NCBI RefSeq assembly: GCF_014654895.1
Contig: NZ_BNBE01000001.1
Span: 1,550,001-1,614,000, forward strand
Origin: Streptomyces filamentosus
Lineage (GTDB): Bacteria; Actinomycetota; Actinomycetes; Streptomycetales; Streptomycetaceae
DNA length: 64,000 nt
Direction: 5' to 3'
The number at the start of each line of letters is the position of its first letter. Position 1 is the stretch's first letter. Positions 47,109 through 56,986 of the stretch are shown one piece after another. A program made the position numbers and the translations under genes. Under the pieces are notes generated by a model, which ran no database searches, was not told the origin of the DNA, and saw only the letters and a program-made list of their open reading frames with translations.

Positions 47109-49027
47109 CGGAGCATCCCACCTCCCACGAAGGCCGGCGGCCGCTGGCCGACCGGCCCCAGGAACAGGCGCGCCCTCGCCAGGAGGCCGCGCCCGCCGGG
47201 CTGCCCTCCGACATCCCCGCGCAGCCCACGGCCCCCGCGGCGGCCCCGCCCTCGGACGGCCCGCCCGGTCCCGCGGTCGCCGTCGCCGTCTCCCCCAAGC
47301 CCCCGGCCGGGGAGGCGGGCCCGGCGCAGACCGGGCGGCGCGAGGGCGACCGGCTGCGGTTCGTCGGCGCCGCGACCCGGCGGATCGCCCGCGGCCTCGA
47401 CCTGGACGAGATCGTCCTCGGCCTGTGCCGGGCCACCGTGCCCGCCTTCTCCGACGAGATCCTGGTCTACCTGCGCGATCCGCTGCCGGTGGGCGACGAG
47501 CGGCCGGTGGCGCCCTTCGTGCTGCGGCTGCGCCGGACGGACCGGCTGCGGTTAACTCCCGACCTGGAGGGCGACGAGCTCGTCCTCGTGGCCGACCCCG
47601 ACCCGACCCCGGCCGCCGAGCTGTGCGAGGTGGCCCCCGGCAGCGCCCTGTCCGAGGTGCTCCGCGGGGTCCGGCCGGTCTTCGGCGACTCCGCCGCCGC
47701 CCGGACCGCGCTCGGCGAGCTCCTCGGCGCCGAGCACCCGCTCCCCCGCGGCCTGCGGGCGATACTGGCCCCGCTGCGCGGCCGCCGCCGGGTGATCGGC
47801 GCCGCCGTCCTGCTGCGCCGCCCCGAGCAGCCCGCCTTCGAGCCGGACGACCTGCTCGTCGCCGCCCAGCTGGCCACCCACACCGCGCTCGGCATCGACA
47901 AGGCGGTGCTGTACGGCCGGGAGGCGTACATCGCCGACGAGCTCCAGCGCACGATGCTGCCGGACTCGCTGCCGCAGCCGACCGGCGTCAAGCTGGCCTC
48001 GCGCTACCTGCCGGCGGCCGAGACGGCCCGGGTGGGCGGCGACTGGTACGACGCGATCCCGCTGCCCGGCAGCCGGGTCGCCCTCGTCGTCGGCGACGTC
48101 ATGGGCCACTCGATGACCTCCGCCGCGATCATGGGCCAGCTGCGCACCACCGCGCAGACCCTGGCCGGGCTCGACCTGCCGCCGCAGGAGGTGCTGCACC
48201 ACCTCGACGAGCAGGCCCAGCGGCTCGGCGAGAACCGGATGGCGACCTGCATGTACGCGGTCTACGACCCGGTCTCGCACCGGATCACGGTCGCCAACGC
48301 CGGTCATCCGCCGCCGATACTGCTCCACCTGGACGGGCGCGCCGAGGTGCTGCGGGTGCCCGCGGGCGCCCCGATCGGCGTGGGCGGCGTGGACTTCGAG
48401 GCGGTCGAGCTGGACGCCCCGGCCGGTGCGACGCTGCTGCTGTACACGGACGGTCTGGTGGAGTCCCGGCTGCGGGACGTGTGGACCGGGATCGAGCAGC
48501 TGCGGGAGCGGCTCGCGGCGGCGGCCCAGCTGACCGGGCCGGACCACGCGCCGCCGCTGGAGGCGCTCTGCGACGACGTGCTCGACATGCTCGGCCCCGG
48601 CGACCGGGACGACGACATCGCGCTGCTCGCGGCCCGCTTCGACGGGATCGCGCCGAGCGACGTGGCGTACTGGTTCCTGGAACCGGAGGACGCGGCCCCG
48701 GGCCGGGCCCGCCGGCTGGCCCGGCGGGCGCTCGCCCGCTGGGACCTGGAGGAGCTGACCGACTCGGTGGAGCTGCTGATCAGCGAGGTCGTGACGAACG
48801 CGGTGCGGTACGCGGAGCGGCCGGTGACCCTGCGGCTGCTGCGGACGGACGTGCTGCGCTGCGAGGTCGGCGACGACTCGCCGCAGCTGCCCCGGCAGCG
48901 CCGGGCGCGCGAGACGGACGAGGGCGGGCGCGGCCTGTTCCTGGTGAACCGGCTGGCGCGGCGGTGGGGCGCGACCCGGCTGTCGGGCGGCAAGGTCGTC
49001 TGGTTCGAGCTGGCGACGCGTACCTGA
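47105..49027 (+). CDS. GAF-SpoIIE-HATPase multidomain phosphatase with a TTA codon
   Basis: A 640-residue regulator. Residues 1-90 are a low-complexity Pro/Ala tail, about 95-265 a GAF-like domain, about 300-510 a SpoIIE/PP2C phosphatase ([63 protein letters not shown]), and about 525-640 an RsbW-like HATPase ([40 protein letters not shown]). Such proteins dephosphorylate anti-anti-sigma factors. Codon 150 (47552-47554) is TTA, the leucine codon read in Streptomyces by the developmentally controlled bldA tRNA. The GTG start overlaps the stop of the small upstream ORF. Confidence 0.9.
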   Translation: MTEHPTSHEGRRPLADRPQEQARPRQEAAPAGLPSDIPAQPTAPAAAPPSDGPPGPAVAVAVSPKPPAGEAGPAQTGRREGDRLRFVGAATRRIARGLDLDEIVLGLCRATVPAFSDEILVYLRDPLPVGDERPVAPFVLRLRRTDRLRLTPDLEGDELVLVADPDPTPAAELCEVAPGSALSEVLRGVRPVFGDSAAARTALGELLGAEHPLPRGLRAILAPLRGRRRVIGAAVLLRRPEQPAFEPDDLLVAAQLATHTALGIDKAVLYGREAYIADELQRTMLPDSLPQPTGVKLASRYLPAAETARVGGDWYDAIPLPGSRVALVVGDVMGHSMTSAAIMGQLRTTAQTLAGLDLPPQEVLHHLDEQAQRLGENRMATCMYAVYDPVSHRITVANAGHPPPILLHLDGRAEVLRVPAGAPIGVGGVDFEAVELDAPAGATLLLYTDGLVESRLRDVWTGIEQLRERLAAAAQLTGPDHAPPLEALCDDVLDMLGPGDRDDDIALLAARFDGIAPSDVAYWFLEPEDAAPGRARRLARRALARWDLEELTDSVELLISEVVTNAVRYAERPVTLRLLRTDVLRCEVGDDSPQLPRQRRARETDEGGRGLFLVNRLARRWGATRLSGGKVVWFELATRT

Positions 49028-49063
49028 GCGCGTCCTGGCCCCGGGCCGGTGCCGGAAGTGCGG

Positions 49064-49098
49064 CGAAGGCCGGTCCCCTCCGCGGGGGCCGGCCTTCG
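49064..49098. terminator. terminator between convergent phosphatase and penicillin-binding-protein genes
   Basis: CGAAGGCCGG (49064-49073) pairs with CCGGCCTTCG (49089-49098); the inner CCCC and GGGG extend the stem. It lies 37 bases after one stop and 23 before the other. Confidence 0.88.
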
Positions 49099-49120
49099 TC
49101 GTGTTTCCGTGCGCCCGGGG

Positions 49121-51394
49121 TCAGCGGGGCTGCTGGGTGCCGCGGGTCGCGGGCAGGCCGTTCTGGCTGCCGCCGGTGTTCTCGGGGTCGGGGACCTCGG
49201 TGTCGGGCGGCTGGACCGTCGCCGTGGTGGTCGGCTCCTGCGTCGGCTCCTCGGTGACCGGCGGCGGGGTGGTGGCGGTCTCGGTGGGCGGCGGGGGCGT
49301 GGTCGCCGTGGTGGGCGGGGTGGTGGGCGGCGCCGTGGTGGTGGCGGGCGGGGTGGTCGGCTCCCGCGTCGGCTCCTCGCTGGGCTCCTCGGAGGCGGTC
49401 GGGCTGCGGGTGCCGGTCGGCTCGGCGCCGCCGCCTCCGCCGCTGCCGCCCTCGGTCTCCAGGTCGAACTCGGCGTCCGAGCCGCCGTCCAGGGCGCGCT
49501 CGGTGTACGCGCCCCAGATCTTGGCGGGGACGCCGCCGCCGTTGGCGCGGCGGCCGGGGTCGACGGTGTCGGTGAGGGTGACCTGTTCGGCGATCTTGCC
49601 GGAGGTGTCCTCGCCGAAGAGGGCGACGGCGGTGACCAGTTCGGGGGTGTAGCCGACGAACCAGGCGGAGCGGTTGTTCTCGGAGGTGCCGGTCTTGCCG
49701 GCGGCCTGGTAGTCGCCGGCGGCCCGGAAGCCGGAGCCGTCCTGGACGACGCCCCGCATCGCCTGGGTGACGGTGTCGGCGGCCTTGCGGCTGACGGCCT
49801 GCTCGCCGGACTGCCGGACCGTGTCGACCTGGCGGTCGCGGTGCTCGGCGGCCTTGACGAGGGTCGGGGTGACCTTCTTGCCGTGGTTGTCGAGGGTGGC
49901 GTAGGCGCCGGCCATGTCGAGGGTGGAGGCGCCCATGGTGCCGAGCGACATGGCGGGGGTGGCGCCGAAGTCCTGGCCGTCCTTCATGCCGAGGGCGAGG
50001 GCGGTCTTCTTGGCCTTGGCGGGGCCGACGTCGACGATCATCTGGGCGTAGACCGAGTTGATCGAGCTGTTGGTGGCCCGCTGGACGGTGACGGGGCCGT
50101 AGGACCGGTCGTCCTCGTTCTCCGGGGCGAAGGGGATCTCGCTGCCGACGACGGGCCGCTTGCTGGTGCCGTCGTAGACGGTGTCCAGGCCGATCTCGCG
50201 GCCGTCCTGGGTCATCGCCATGTTGTCGACGGCGGAGGCGAGGACGATCGGCTTGAAGGTGGAGGCGGGCTGGTAGTCGCGGCGGGTGGCGTTGGACATC
50301 CAGTGCTCGGTGGCGCCGACGCCGCCGTACATCGCGACGACGCCGCCGGTCTTCGGGTCGACGGAGGTGGCGCCGGCCTGGACGGTGGCGTCCTTCTTGT
50401 CGCCCTTGCGGTCGAGCTTCTCCTCCATCTGCTCGTCGACGGCGGCGACGAGGTCCTTCTGCTTCTGCTCGTCTATGTTGAGCGTGATGGTCCAGCCGCC
50501 GGCCTTGATGTCCTCCTCGCTGACGCCCTGGCGCATCAGCTCCTGGTTGGCGGCCTCGACGATGTAGCCGGTCTGGCCCTCCATGCCGGGGAGCGGCTTG
50601 GGCGCCTTCGGGGCGGGGAACTTGAGGCCCGCGCGCTCGGCGGCGGGGAGCCAGCCCATCTCGACCATGTTGTCGAGGACGTAGTTCCAGCGCTCCTCGA
50701 CGAGCCCCCGGCCGGTGGCGCTGGCGGAGGTCCAGTCGTACTGGTTGGGGGCCTGGAGCAGCGAGGCGAGGTAGGCGCCCTGGGCGGTGGTGAGCCGGGA
50801 GGCGTCGGTGCCGTAGTACGAGCGGGCGGCGGCCTGGATGCCGTAGGCGCTGCGGCCGTAGTAGCTGGTGTTGATGTAGCCGGCCAGGATCTCGGGCTTC
50901 GACATCTCCTGGTCGACCTTGACGGCGATGACCATTTCCTTGAGCTTGCGGGTCGCCGTCTGGTCCTGGCTCAGGAAGTAGTTCTTGACGTACTGCTGGG
51001 TGATCGTGGAACCGCCCTGCTTGGCCTTGCCGGTGAGGGTGTTCCAGGCGGCCCGGGTGGTGCCCTTGATGTCGACGCCGTGGTCCGTGTAGAAGGTCTT
51101 GTTCTCGGCGGCGACGAAGGCCTGCTGGACGGGGAGCGGGATCTTGTCGAGGCCCACGATCTCGCGGTTGATCTCGCCGGTGCGGGCGAGGATCTTGCCG
51201 TTGGAGTACTTGTAGATGTTGCTCTGCATGGTGGCCTCGGCGTTGGCCGTCGGCACGGGGACCATGAAGTAGACGGCGCAGAGGCCGCCGACGGCGAGCA
51301 GGCAGACCGTGAAGAAGGTGCCCAGGAGCTTCTTCCAGGTGAAGAGGCGGCGTATGCCCCGTTTCTTCGCCTGGGGCTTGTCCGTTCGGCCCAT
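49121..51394 (-). CDS. bifunctional class A penicillin-binding protein
   Basis: A 757-residue inner-membrane enzyme that polymerises and cross-links peptidoglycan. One N-terminal helix (LLGTFFTVCLLAVGGLCAVY) anchors it. The GT51 glycosyltransferase has AFVAAENKTFYTDHGVDIKG, KQGGSTITQQYVKNYFLSQD and later motifs. The transpeptidase has SxxK in QPASTFKPIVLA, SxN in ATNSSINSVYAQMI and KTG in AAGKTGTSENNRSAWFVGYT. About 110 C-terminal residues are a Thr/Pro/Glu-rich tail (PPTTPPTTATTPPPPTETAT), probably spanning or touching the wall. ATG 51394. Divergent from the PadR operon. Confidence 0.95.
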   Translation of the reverse strand: MGRTDKPQAKKRGIRRLFTWKKLLGTFFTVCLLAVGGLCAVYFMVPVPTANAEATMQSNIYKYSNGKILARTGEINREIVGLDKIPLPVQQAFVAAENKTFYTDHGVDIKGTTRAAWNTLTGKAKQGGSTITQQYVKNYFLSQDQTATRKLKEMVIAVKVDQEMSKPEILAGYINTSYYGRSAYGIQAAARSYYGTDASRLTTAQGAYLASLLQAPNQYDWTSASATGRGLVEERWNYVLDNMVEMGWLPAAERAGLKFPAPKAPKPLPGMEGQTGYIVEAANQELMRQGVSEEDIKAGGWTITLNIDEQKQKDLVAAVDEQMEEKLDRKGDKKDATVQAGATSVDPKTGGVVAMYGGVGATEHWMSNATRRDYQPASTFKPIVLASAVDNMAMTQDGREIGLDTVYDGTSKRPVVGSEIPFAPENEDDRSYGPVTVQRATNSSINSVYAQMIVDVGPAKAKKTALALGMKDGQDFGATPAMSLGTMGASTLDMAGAYATLDNHGKKVTPTLVKAAEHRDRQVDTVRQSGEQAVSRKAADTVTQAMRGVVQDGSGFRAAGDYQAAGKTGTSENNRSAWFVGYTPELVTAVALFGEDTSGKIAEQVTLTDTVDPGRRANGGGVPAKIWGAYTERALDGGSDAEFDLETEGGSGGGGGAEPTGTRSPTASEEPSEEPTREPTTPPATTTAPPTTPPTTATTPPPPTETATTPPPVTEEPTQEPTTTATVQPPDTEVPDPENTGGSQNGLPATRGTQQPR

Positions 51395-51651
51395 GGGTCG
51401 TGTCGCTCCGCTCGTCGTGTGTCCCGTCGTCCCCGGCCCGGCGAGGCGCCGGATCAGCTCAGCAAGCTAACACCGACAGTGCGGACAAAGGACAACCGAT
51501 CACGTCTTTTCAGGACGTGAGAATCAGCACCCACGCCCAGGGGAACCGACGCTCACGGGGGCGTGATGGTTGCGTGAAGGACTGGTTCCGCTTTCGTGCG
51601 GGCCGGACGCCCCCCTGCCTCCCGGGCGGTCGCGGATGCCTTCCGGACAGC

Positions 51652-51683
51652 TATACAAGGTGCGTATACACGCCGTGTACAGT
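51652..51683 (+). promoter_or_regulatory. PadR operon promoter with putative operators
   Basis: TATAC-n7-GTATA (51652-51668) and the overlapping GTATACACGCCGTGTAC dyad (51664-51680) lie just upstream of and within a TACAGT -10 box (51678-51683). The start codon follows by 6 bases, so the mRNA is leaderless. PadR proteins often repress their own promoter by binding such AT-rich dyads. Confidence 0.65.
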
Positions 51684-51689
51684 GACGCC

Positions 51690-52214
51690 ATGTCCATCGG
51701 TCACACCCTTCTCGGCCTCCTCGAATCAGGCCCCCGCCACGGTTACGACCTCAAGCGGGCCTTCGACGAGCGGTTCGGCCACGACCGGCCCCTGCACTAC
51801 GGCCAGGTCTACTCCACGATGTCCCGCCTCCTGAAGAACGGGCTGGTCGTCGTCGACGGCATCGAGCCCGGCGGCGGCCCCGAACGCAAGCGGTACGCCA
51901 TCACCGACGCCGGCATCACCGACGTCGCCCAGTGGCTCGCGACCCCCGAGAAGCCGGAGCCGTACCTCCAGTCCACCCTCTACACCAAGGTCGTCCTGGC
52001 CCTGCTGACCGGCCGCGCCGCCGCCGAGCTCCTCGACACCCAGCGCGCCGAGCACCTGCGCCTGATGCGCGAGCTCACCCGCCGCAAGCGGGACGGCGAC
52101 CTCGCCGACCAGCTCATCTGCGACCACGCCCTCTTCCACCTGGAGGCCGACCTGCGGTGGCTGGAACTCACCGCCGCCCGCCTCGACGCGCTCGCCGCGG
52201 AGGTGCGCCGATGA
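51690..52214 (+). CDS. PadR-family transcriptional regulator
   Basis: A 174-residue regulator. The winged helix reads SIGHTLLGLLESGPRHGYDL, HYGQVYSTMSRLLKNGLVVV and GGGPERKRYAITDAGITDVA. The second half is the Vir_act_alpha_C helical dimerisation region (LLDTQRAEHLRLMRELTRRK). PadR proteins upstream of ABC exporters usually repress them until a drug or toxin binds. Its stop TGA overlaps the ABC-gene ATG (ATGA). Confidence 0.93.
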   Translation: MSIGHTLLGLLESGPRHGYDLKRAFDERFGHDRPLHYGQVYSTMSRLLKNGLVVVDGIEPGGGPERKRYAITDAGITDVAQWLATPEKPEPYLQSTLYTKVVLALLTGRAAAELLDTQRAEHLRLMRELTRRKRDGDLADQLICDHALFHLEADLRWLELTAARLDALAAEVRR

Positions 52215-52885
52215 CCCTCCTCCAGGCCCGGGGACTGACCAAGGCGTACGGCCCCACCCCCGCGCTCTCCGGCGCGGACTTCGCGCTGCGCGCGGGAGAG
52301 GTCGTCGCCGTCATGGGTCCCTCCGGCTCCGGCAAGTCCACCCTGCTGCACTGCCTCGCGGGCATCGTCCGCCCCGACGCCGGCACCCTCACCTACGACG
52401 GGCGCGACCTCACCGCCCTCTCCGACACGGCCCGCAGCGCCCTGCGCCGCACCGACTTCGGCTTCGTCTTCCAGTTCGGCCAGCTCGTACCCGAGCTGAC
52501 CTGCGCGGAGAACGTGGCCCTGCCGCTCCGGCTGAACGGCGAGAAGCGGAAGGCCGCCGAGGCCCGCGCCGTCGAGTGGCTCGCCCGCCTGGAGGTCGAC
52601 GGCACCGCGGGCAAGCGCCCCGGGGAGATATCGGGCGGCCAGGGCCAGCGCGTCGCCGTGGCCCGCGCCCTCGTCACCGCCCCGCGCGTGATCTTCGCCG
52701 ACGAACCGACCGGCGCCCTCGACTCCCTCAACGGCGAACGGGTCATGCGCCTGCTCACCGAGGCGTCCCGGGACACCGGCGCCGCCGTCGTCCTCGTCAC
52801 CCACGAGGCCCGTGTCGCCGCCTGGTCCGACCGCGAGGTCGTCGTCCGCGACGGCGCGGTCCGGGACCCGGAGCGGATCGCGTGA
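52211..52885 (+). CDS. MacB/LolD-type ABC transporter ATPase
   Basis: A 224-residue ATPase: Walker A VMGPSGSGKSTLLHCLAGIV, Q-loop FGFVFQFGQLVPELTCAENV, signature EISGGQGQRVAVARALVTAP, Walker B VIFADEPTGALDSLNGERVM and H-loop VLVTHEARVAAWSDR. The signature deviates slightly (ISGGQ for LSGGQ). It starts in an ATGA overlap with padR and ends in a GTGA overlap with the permease gene, so the three are tightly coupled. Confidence 0.95.
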   Translation: MTLLQARGLTKAYGPTPALSGADFALRAGEVVAVMGPSGSGKSTLLHCLAGIVRPDAGTLTYDGRDLTALSDTARSALRRTDFGFVFQFGQLVPELTCAENVALPLRLNGEKRKAAEARAVEWLARLEVDGTAGKRPGEISGGQGQRVAVARALVTAPRVIFADEPTGALDSLNGERVMRLLTEASRDTGAAVVLVTHEARVAAWSDREVVVRDGAVRDPERIA

Positions 52886-55233
52886 CCCCCCGCACCTGGG
52901 GCCGCGACCTGGCCCTCGGCGCCCGCTTCGCCGCCACCGGCGGCCGCTCCGGGATCCTGCGCACCCTGCTCACCGCGGCCGGCGTCGGCTTCGGCGTGGC
53001 CCTGCTCCTCCTCGCCTCCTCGCTGCCGAGCATGCTCTTCCAGCGGGAGGTCCGGGAGGCGGCCCGCGCCGCCGACGCCTCCCACGAGGTCGCCGACCCC
53101 CGCCCCGACACCTTCCTCCACTACACGCAGTACAGCTCCTACCGGGGCACCGGCCTCAGCGGCCTGCTGCTCAAGCCGGAGGGCCCGAAGGCCCCGGTGC
53201 CGCCCGGGACGACGAGGATGCCCGCCGAGGGCGAGATGTTCGTCTCCCCCGCCCTCGCCGACCTGCTCGCCTCCCCCGACGGCGCCCTCCTGAGGGAACG
53301 GCTGCCCTACAAGGCCGTCGGGACGATCGGCGAGGCCGGACTCATCGGCCCGAACGAGCTGCGGTACGTGGCCCACGCCGGCTTCCTCACCCCCGACAGC
53401 TACGACGGGCGCGCCGAACGCTACGGCTGGTCGGTGCCCGAGGAGCCGACCAACTCCTTCCTGCTGCTGCTCGTCGTCATCGCGTACGTGGTGCTGCTGC
53501 TGCCGGTCCTCGTCTTCATCGCCACCGCCGCCCGCTTCGGCGGCGAACAGCGCGACCGCAGGCTCGCCGCGCTCCGCCTGGTCGGCGCGGACAACGCCAC
53601 CACCCGGCGGATCGCGGCCGGCGAATCGCTCGCCGGGGCGCTGCTCGGCCTGGTCTTCGGCGCCGGACTCTTCCTGGTCGCCCGGCAGTTCGCCGGGACG
53701 GTGGAGATCTGGGACGTCAACGCCTTCCCGTCCGACGTCGTCCCGGAGACCGTCCTCGCGCTGCTCGTCCTCGCCGTGGTGCCGGTCGCCTCCGTCGCCG
53801 TCACCCTGCTCGCCCTGCGCGGGGTCGCGATCGAACCGCTGGGCGTGGTGCGCGCCGCGACCCCGCGCCGCCGCCGGCTGTGGTGGCGGCTGCTGATCCT
53901 CGCCGCCGGGGCCGCGCTCCTCGTGTCGGCCGTCGGCGGCGTCCGGATCGACGAGACCGAGATCGACGCCCTCCCCATCGGCGCCGGCACCGTCCTCGTC
54001 CTGATCGGCCTGACGGGGCTGCTGCCCTGGCTGGTGGAGGCGGCCGTGAAGCGGCTGCGCGGCGGCCCGGTCTCCTGGCAGCTCGCCGTGCGCCGGCTCC
54101 AGCTCTCCAGCGGCACCGCGGCCCGCGCGGTCAGCGGGATCGTGGTCGCCGCGGCCGGGGCCGTCGCGCTCCAGATGCTCTTCCAGGCGATGGAGCAGGA
54201 CTTCACCTCCAGCACGGGCCACGACACCACCCGCGCCCAGCTCCAGACCTCGCTGGACGCCCGGGACGGCGGCGAGGCCCGGCGGGCCATCGCGCGGCTC
54301 TCCGCCGTCCTGGGGGTCACCGGCGCGATCGGCACCGTCGACGCGTACGTCCACCGGGCCGGCCCGCTGAAGCCGGGCGAGGAGTTCGCGCCGATCGCCC
54401 AGCTCTCCGTCGGCGACTGCGCCTCGCTGCGCGAGTACGCCGAGCTGCCCTCCTGCGCGGACGGCGACGTCTTCGTGGTGCTGCCGCCGAAGGGCGCCAC
54501 CGACGCCCCCGACGCGGGCCGGGTCGGCGAGACCGCCCGCCCCGGTGCCCGGGTCGCCCTCCGCGACCCGCAGAAGCACGAGGCGGCCGTCCCGCTGTGG
54601 CGGATCCCGGAGGACGCGCGGACCGTGACGTCCCGCCGCGACCCGGCGGGCCTGCTCCGCTACGGCGTCTTCGCCACCCCGAAGAGCATCGACGCGAGCC
54701 GCCTGGACGACCCGAACGCCGTGGTGCTGGTGCGGCTCGACCCGGCCGTCGCGGACGCGCCCGAGCTGGTGCGGAACGCGGCCCTGGCGATCGACCCGAC
54801 CGCCACCGTCAACGGCCTGAGCGACACCGAGCAGAGCTCCCGCTTCCTCAGCGTGCGCACCGGCATCCTCGTCGGCTCGACCCTGACGATGCTGCTGGTC
54901 GCGGCCTCGCTGCTGGTCGCGACCCTGGAGCAGCTGCGGGACCGCAAGCGGCTGCTGTCCTCGCTGGTCGCCTTCGGCACCCGCCGCACCACCCTCTGCT
55001 GTTCGGTGCTGTGGCAGACGGCGGTGCCGATCGCGGTCGGCCTCGCCCTCGCGGTCGCCGGCGGCCTCGGCCTCGGCTCGGTGCTGCTGGCGATGACCGG
55101 CCAGCAGGTGCGGGACTGGTGGGTCTTCCTGCCGGTCGTCGGCGTCGGCGCCGGGCTGATCGCGGCGGTGACCCTGCTGAGCCTGCCGCTGCTGTGGCGG
55201 CTGATGCGCGCGGACGGGCTGCGCACCGAGTAA
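52882..55233 (+). CDS. FtsX-like ABC transporter permease
   Basis: A 783-residue membrane protein. One N-terminal helix (LLTAAGVGFGVALLLLASSL) is followed by an extracytoplasmic domain of about 150 residues. A first FtsX unit of helices follows near residues 195-310 (FLLLLVVIAYVVLLLPVLVF), then two further helices near residues 335 and 365, a second extracytoplasmic domain, and a second FtsX unit at the C-terminus (GILVGSTLTMLLVAASLLVA, PVVGVGAGLIAAVTLLSLPL). This ten-helix double-FtsX plan is that of antimicrobial-peptide or lipid exporters of the BceB class. Function is inferred from the operon with padR. Confidence 0.92.
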   Translation: MTPRTWGRDLALGARFAATGGRSGILRTLLTAAGVGFGVALLLLASSLPSMLFQREVREAARAADASHEVADPRPDTFLHYTQYSSYRGTGLSGLLLKPEGPKAPVPPGTTRMPAEGEMFVSPALADLLASPDGALLRERLPYKAVGTIGEAGLIGPNELRYVAHAGFLTPDSYDGRAERYGWSVPEEPTNSFLLLLVVIAYVVLLLPVLVFIATAARFGGEQRDRRLAALRLVGADNATTRRIAAGESLAGALLGLVFGAGLFLVARQFAGTVEIWDVNAFPSDVVPETVLALLVLAVVPVASVAVTLLALRGVAIEPLGVVRAATPRRRRLWWRLLILAAGAALLVSAVGGVRIDETEIDALPIGAGTVLVLIGLTGLLPWLVEAAVKRLRGGPVSWQLAVRRLQLSSGTAARAVSGIVVAAAGAVALQMLFQAMEQDFTSSTGHDTTRAQLQTSLDARDGGEARRAIARLSAVLGVTGAIGTVDAYVHRAGPLKPGEEFAPIAQLSVGDCASLREYAELPSCADGDVFVVLPPKGATDAPDAGRVGETARPGARVALRDPQKHEAAVPLWRIPEDARTVTSRRDPAGLLRYGVFATPKSIDASRLDDPNAVVLVRLDPAVADAPELVRNAALAIDPTATVNGLSDTEQSSRFLSVRTGILVGSTLTMLLVAASLLVATLEQLRDRKRLLSSLVAFGTRRTTLCCSVLWQTAVPIAVGLALAVAGGLGLGSVLLAMTGQQVRDWWVFLPVVGVGAGLIAAVTLLSLPLLWRLMRADGLRTE

Positions 55234-55270
55234 CCCTCCGACCGTACGTACGAGACGGGGTGCGCGGAGC

Positions 55271-55314
55271 GGGCGCGGGTTCCTGATGCCGGGGGGTTTC
55301 GGGAGCCCGCGCCC
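55271..55314. terminator. hairpin between convergent permease and oxyR genes
   Basis: GGGCGCGGG (55271-55279) pairs with CCCGCGCCC (55306-55314) over a 26-base loop that contains GGGGGG. Confidence 0.6.
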
Positions 55315-55321
55315 CGGCGCG

Positions 55322-56296
55322 TCAGGAAGCCGCGTCCAGCACCCGTACGGGAAGGGCGGTCAGTTCCTCGCGCAGGGCCCCGGCCAGCTCCTCGAACTCG
55401 GCCTGGCGGGCCGCACCCGCGCGCATGGCGAGGGCGACCCGGCGGGTGGGCGCGGGGTGGGCGAAGGCCCCGGTCCACAGGGCGGTGTTGCGGGCCGTCT
55501 CGACGGTGACGGCGGTGCGCGGCAGCAGCGTCACGCCGAGGCCGCCGGCCACCAGCTGCACGAGGGTGGCGAGTCCGGCGGCGGTGGTGGTGACCTCGGG
55601 CCCGTCGGCGCGGCCCGCCTCCCGGCAGATGTCGAGGGCCTGGTCGCGCAGGCAGTGCCCCTCGTCGAGGAGGAGCAGCCGCTGCTCCTTCAGCGCCTCG
55701 CGCGGGATGCCGTCCCGGCCCGCCAGCGGATGCCCCTGCGGGGCGACGAGCACGAAGTCCTCGTCGAAGAGCGGGAGTTCGGTGACACCGGGGACGCCCA
55801 GGGGGACGGCGAGGAGCAGCAGGTCGAGGCGGCCCGCGGCGAGTCCCTCCAGGAGGGAGGAGGTCTGCTCCTCGTGCACCTGGAGGTCGAGGTCGGGGTA
55901 GCGGCGGTGGACGAGCCGCAGCACGTCGGGGAGGAGGTAGGGGGCGACGGTGGGGATGACCCCGAGCCGCAGCACCCCGGTGAAGGGCGCCTGCGCCCCC
56001 TCGGCCTCGTCCATCAGCTCGGCGACGGCGTCGAGGACGGCCCGCGCCCGGACGGCGAGCCGCTCCCCCGCGGGCGAGAGCAGCACCTTGCGGGTGGTCC
56101 GCTCCAGGAGCTGGACACCGAGTGCCTCTTCGAGTGCCGAAACCGCGCCCGAGAGCGCGGGCTGGCTCATCCCGATGGCCGCCGCCGCGTCCCGGAAGTG
56201 GAGGTGCTCGGCGACCGCAGCGAAGGCCCTGAGCTGGGAGAGGCTGGGCTGTTTGGCGCGATGGGGAGCGTGCGGGGGGCCGTACGGGGATGCCAC
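55322..56296 (-). CDS. oxyR: hydrogen-peroxide-sensing LysR regulator OxyR
   Basis: A 324-residue LysR-family factor. The helix-turn-helix is SLSQLRAFAAVAEHLHFRDA, AAAIGMSQPALSGAVSALEE, ALGVQLLERTTRKVLL. The two redox-active cysteines are in LLLDEGHCLRDQALDICREA, the OxyR signature in which peroxide forms a disulfide. GTG 56296 has AAGGTGG 6 bases upstream. It is divergent from ahpC-ahpD, the classic target arrangement; it activates ahpC under peroxide stress and controls itself. Confidence 0.95.
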   Translation of the reverse strand: MASPYGPPHAPHRAKQPSLSQLRAFAAVAEHLHFRDAAAAIGMSQPALSGAVSALEEALGVQLLERTTRKVLLSPAGERLAVRARAVLDAVAELMDEAEGAQAPFTGVLRLGVIPTVAPYLLPDVLRLVHRRYPDLDLQVHEEQTSSLLEGLAAGRLDLLLLAVPLGVPGVTELPLFDEDFVLVAPQGHPLAGRDGIPREALKEQRLLLLDEGHCLRDQALDICREAGRADGPEVTTTAAGLATLVQLVAGGLGVTLLPRTAVTVETARNTALWTGAFAHPAPTRRVALAMRAGAARQAEFEELAGALREELTALPVRVLDAAS

Positions 56297-56429
56297 TGAT
56301 AACCACCTTCGATCAACACGACCCACTCTAGCTATTTCCCCGATCAATGCACTGCGTGCCATGCTGTGATCCGTCCAACCCCTCATGGAAGCCCCCAAAA
56401 GGGACCCTTCCGTCTTGCAAGGAGAGCGC
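56297..56429. promoter_or_regulatory. oxyR-ahpC divergent control region
   Basis: A 133-bp region between two divergent start codons, unusually AT-rich in its centre (about 56325-56350, CTAGCTATTT). It must hold both promoters and the OxyR sites. I could not fix an exact site; GATCAA occurs twice (56312, 56342). Confidence 0.6.
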
Positions 56430-56984
56430 GTGCTCACTGTCGGTGACCAGTTCCCCACCTACGACCTGACCGCCTGCGTGTCGCTGGAGAGCGGCAAGGA
56501 GTTCGAGCAGATCGACCACAAGTCCTACGAGGGCAAGTGGCGCGTGGTGTTCTTCTGGCCGAAGGACTTCACCTTCGTCTGCCCGACCGAGATCGCCGCG
56601 TTCGGCAAGCTGAACGACGAGTTCGCCGACCGCGACGCCCAGATCCTCGGCGTCTCCGGCGACTCCGAGTTCGTCCACCACGCCTGGCGCAAGGACCACG
56701 CCGACCTGCGTGACCTGCCCTTCCCGATGCTCGCCGACTCGAAGCACGAGCTCATGCGCGACTGCGGCGTCGAGGGCGAGGACGGCTTCGCCCAGCGCGC
56801 CGTCTTCATCGTGGACCCGAACAACGAGATCCAGTTCACCATGGTGACCGCCGGCTCCGTGGGCCGTAACCCCAAGGAGGTCCTGCGGGTCCTCGACGCC
56901 CTGCAGACCGACGAGCTCTGCCCCTGCAACTGGAACAAGGGCGAGTCCACCCTGGACGCCGGCGCGCTCCTGGCCGGTGAGTGA
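56430..56984 (+). CDS. ahpC: alkyl hydroperoxide reductase AhpC (peroxiredoxin)
   Basis: A 184-residue 2-Cys peroxiredoxin that reduces peroxides. The peroxidatic cysteine lies in [20 protein letters not shown] and the resolving cysteine in [17 protein letters not shown]. The CPCNW ending is that of the actinobacterial AhpC/AhpD pair. GTG 56430 has AAGGAG 5-6 bases upstream; an upstream ATG at 56385 lacks one. Electrons come from AhpD, encoded just downstream. Confidence 0.97.
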   Translation: MLTVGDQFPTYDLTACVSLESGKEFEQIDHKSYEGKWRVVFFWPKDFTFVCPTEIAAFGKLNDEFADRDAQILGVSGDSEFVHHAWRKDHADLRDLPFPMLADSKHELMRDCGVEGEDGFAQRAVFIVDPNNEIQFTMVTAGSVGRNPKEVLRVLDALQTDELCPCNWNKGESTLDAGALLAGE

Positions 56985-56986
56985 GC

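Noticed and set aside
49200..49480. Repetitive plus-strand frames opposite the penicillin-binding protein tail
   Set aside because: They mirror the Thr/Pro-rich C-terminal tail of the minus-strand protein and have no independent support.
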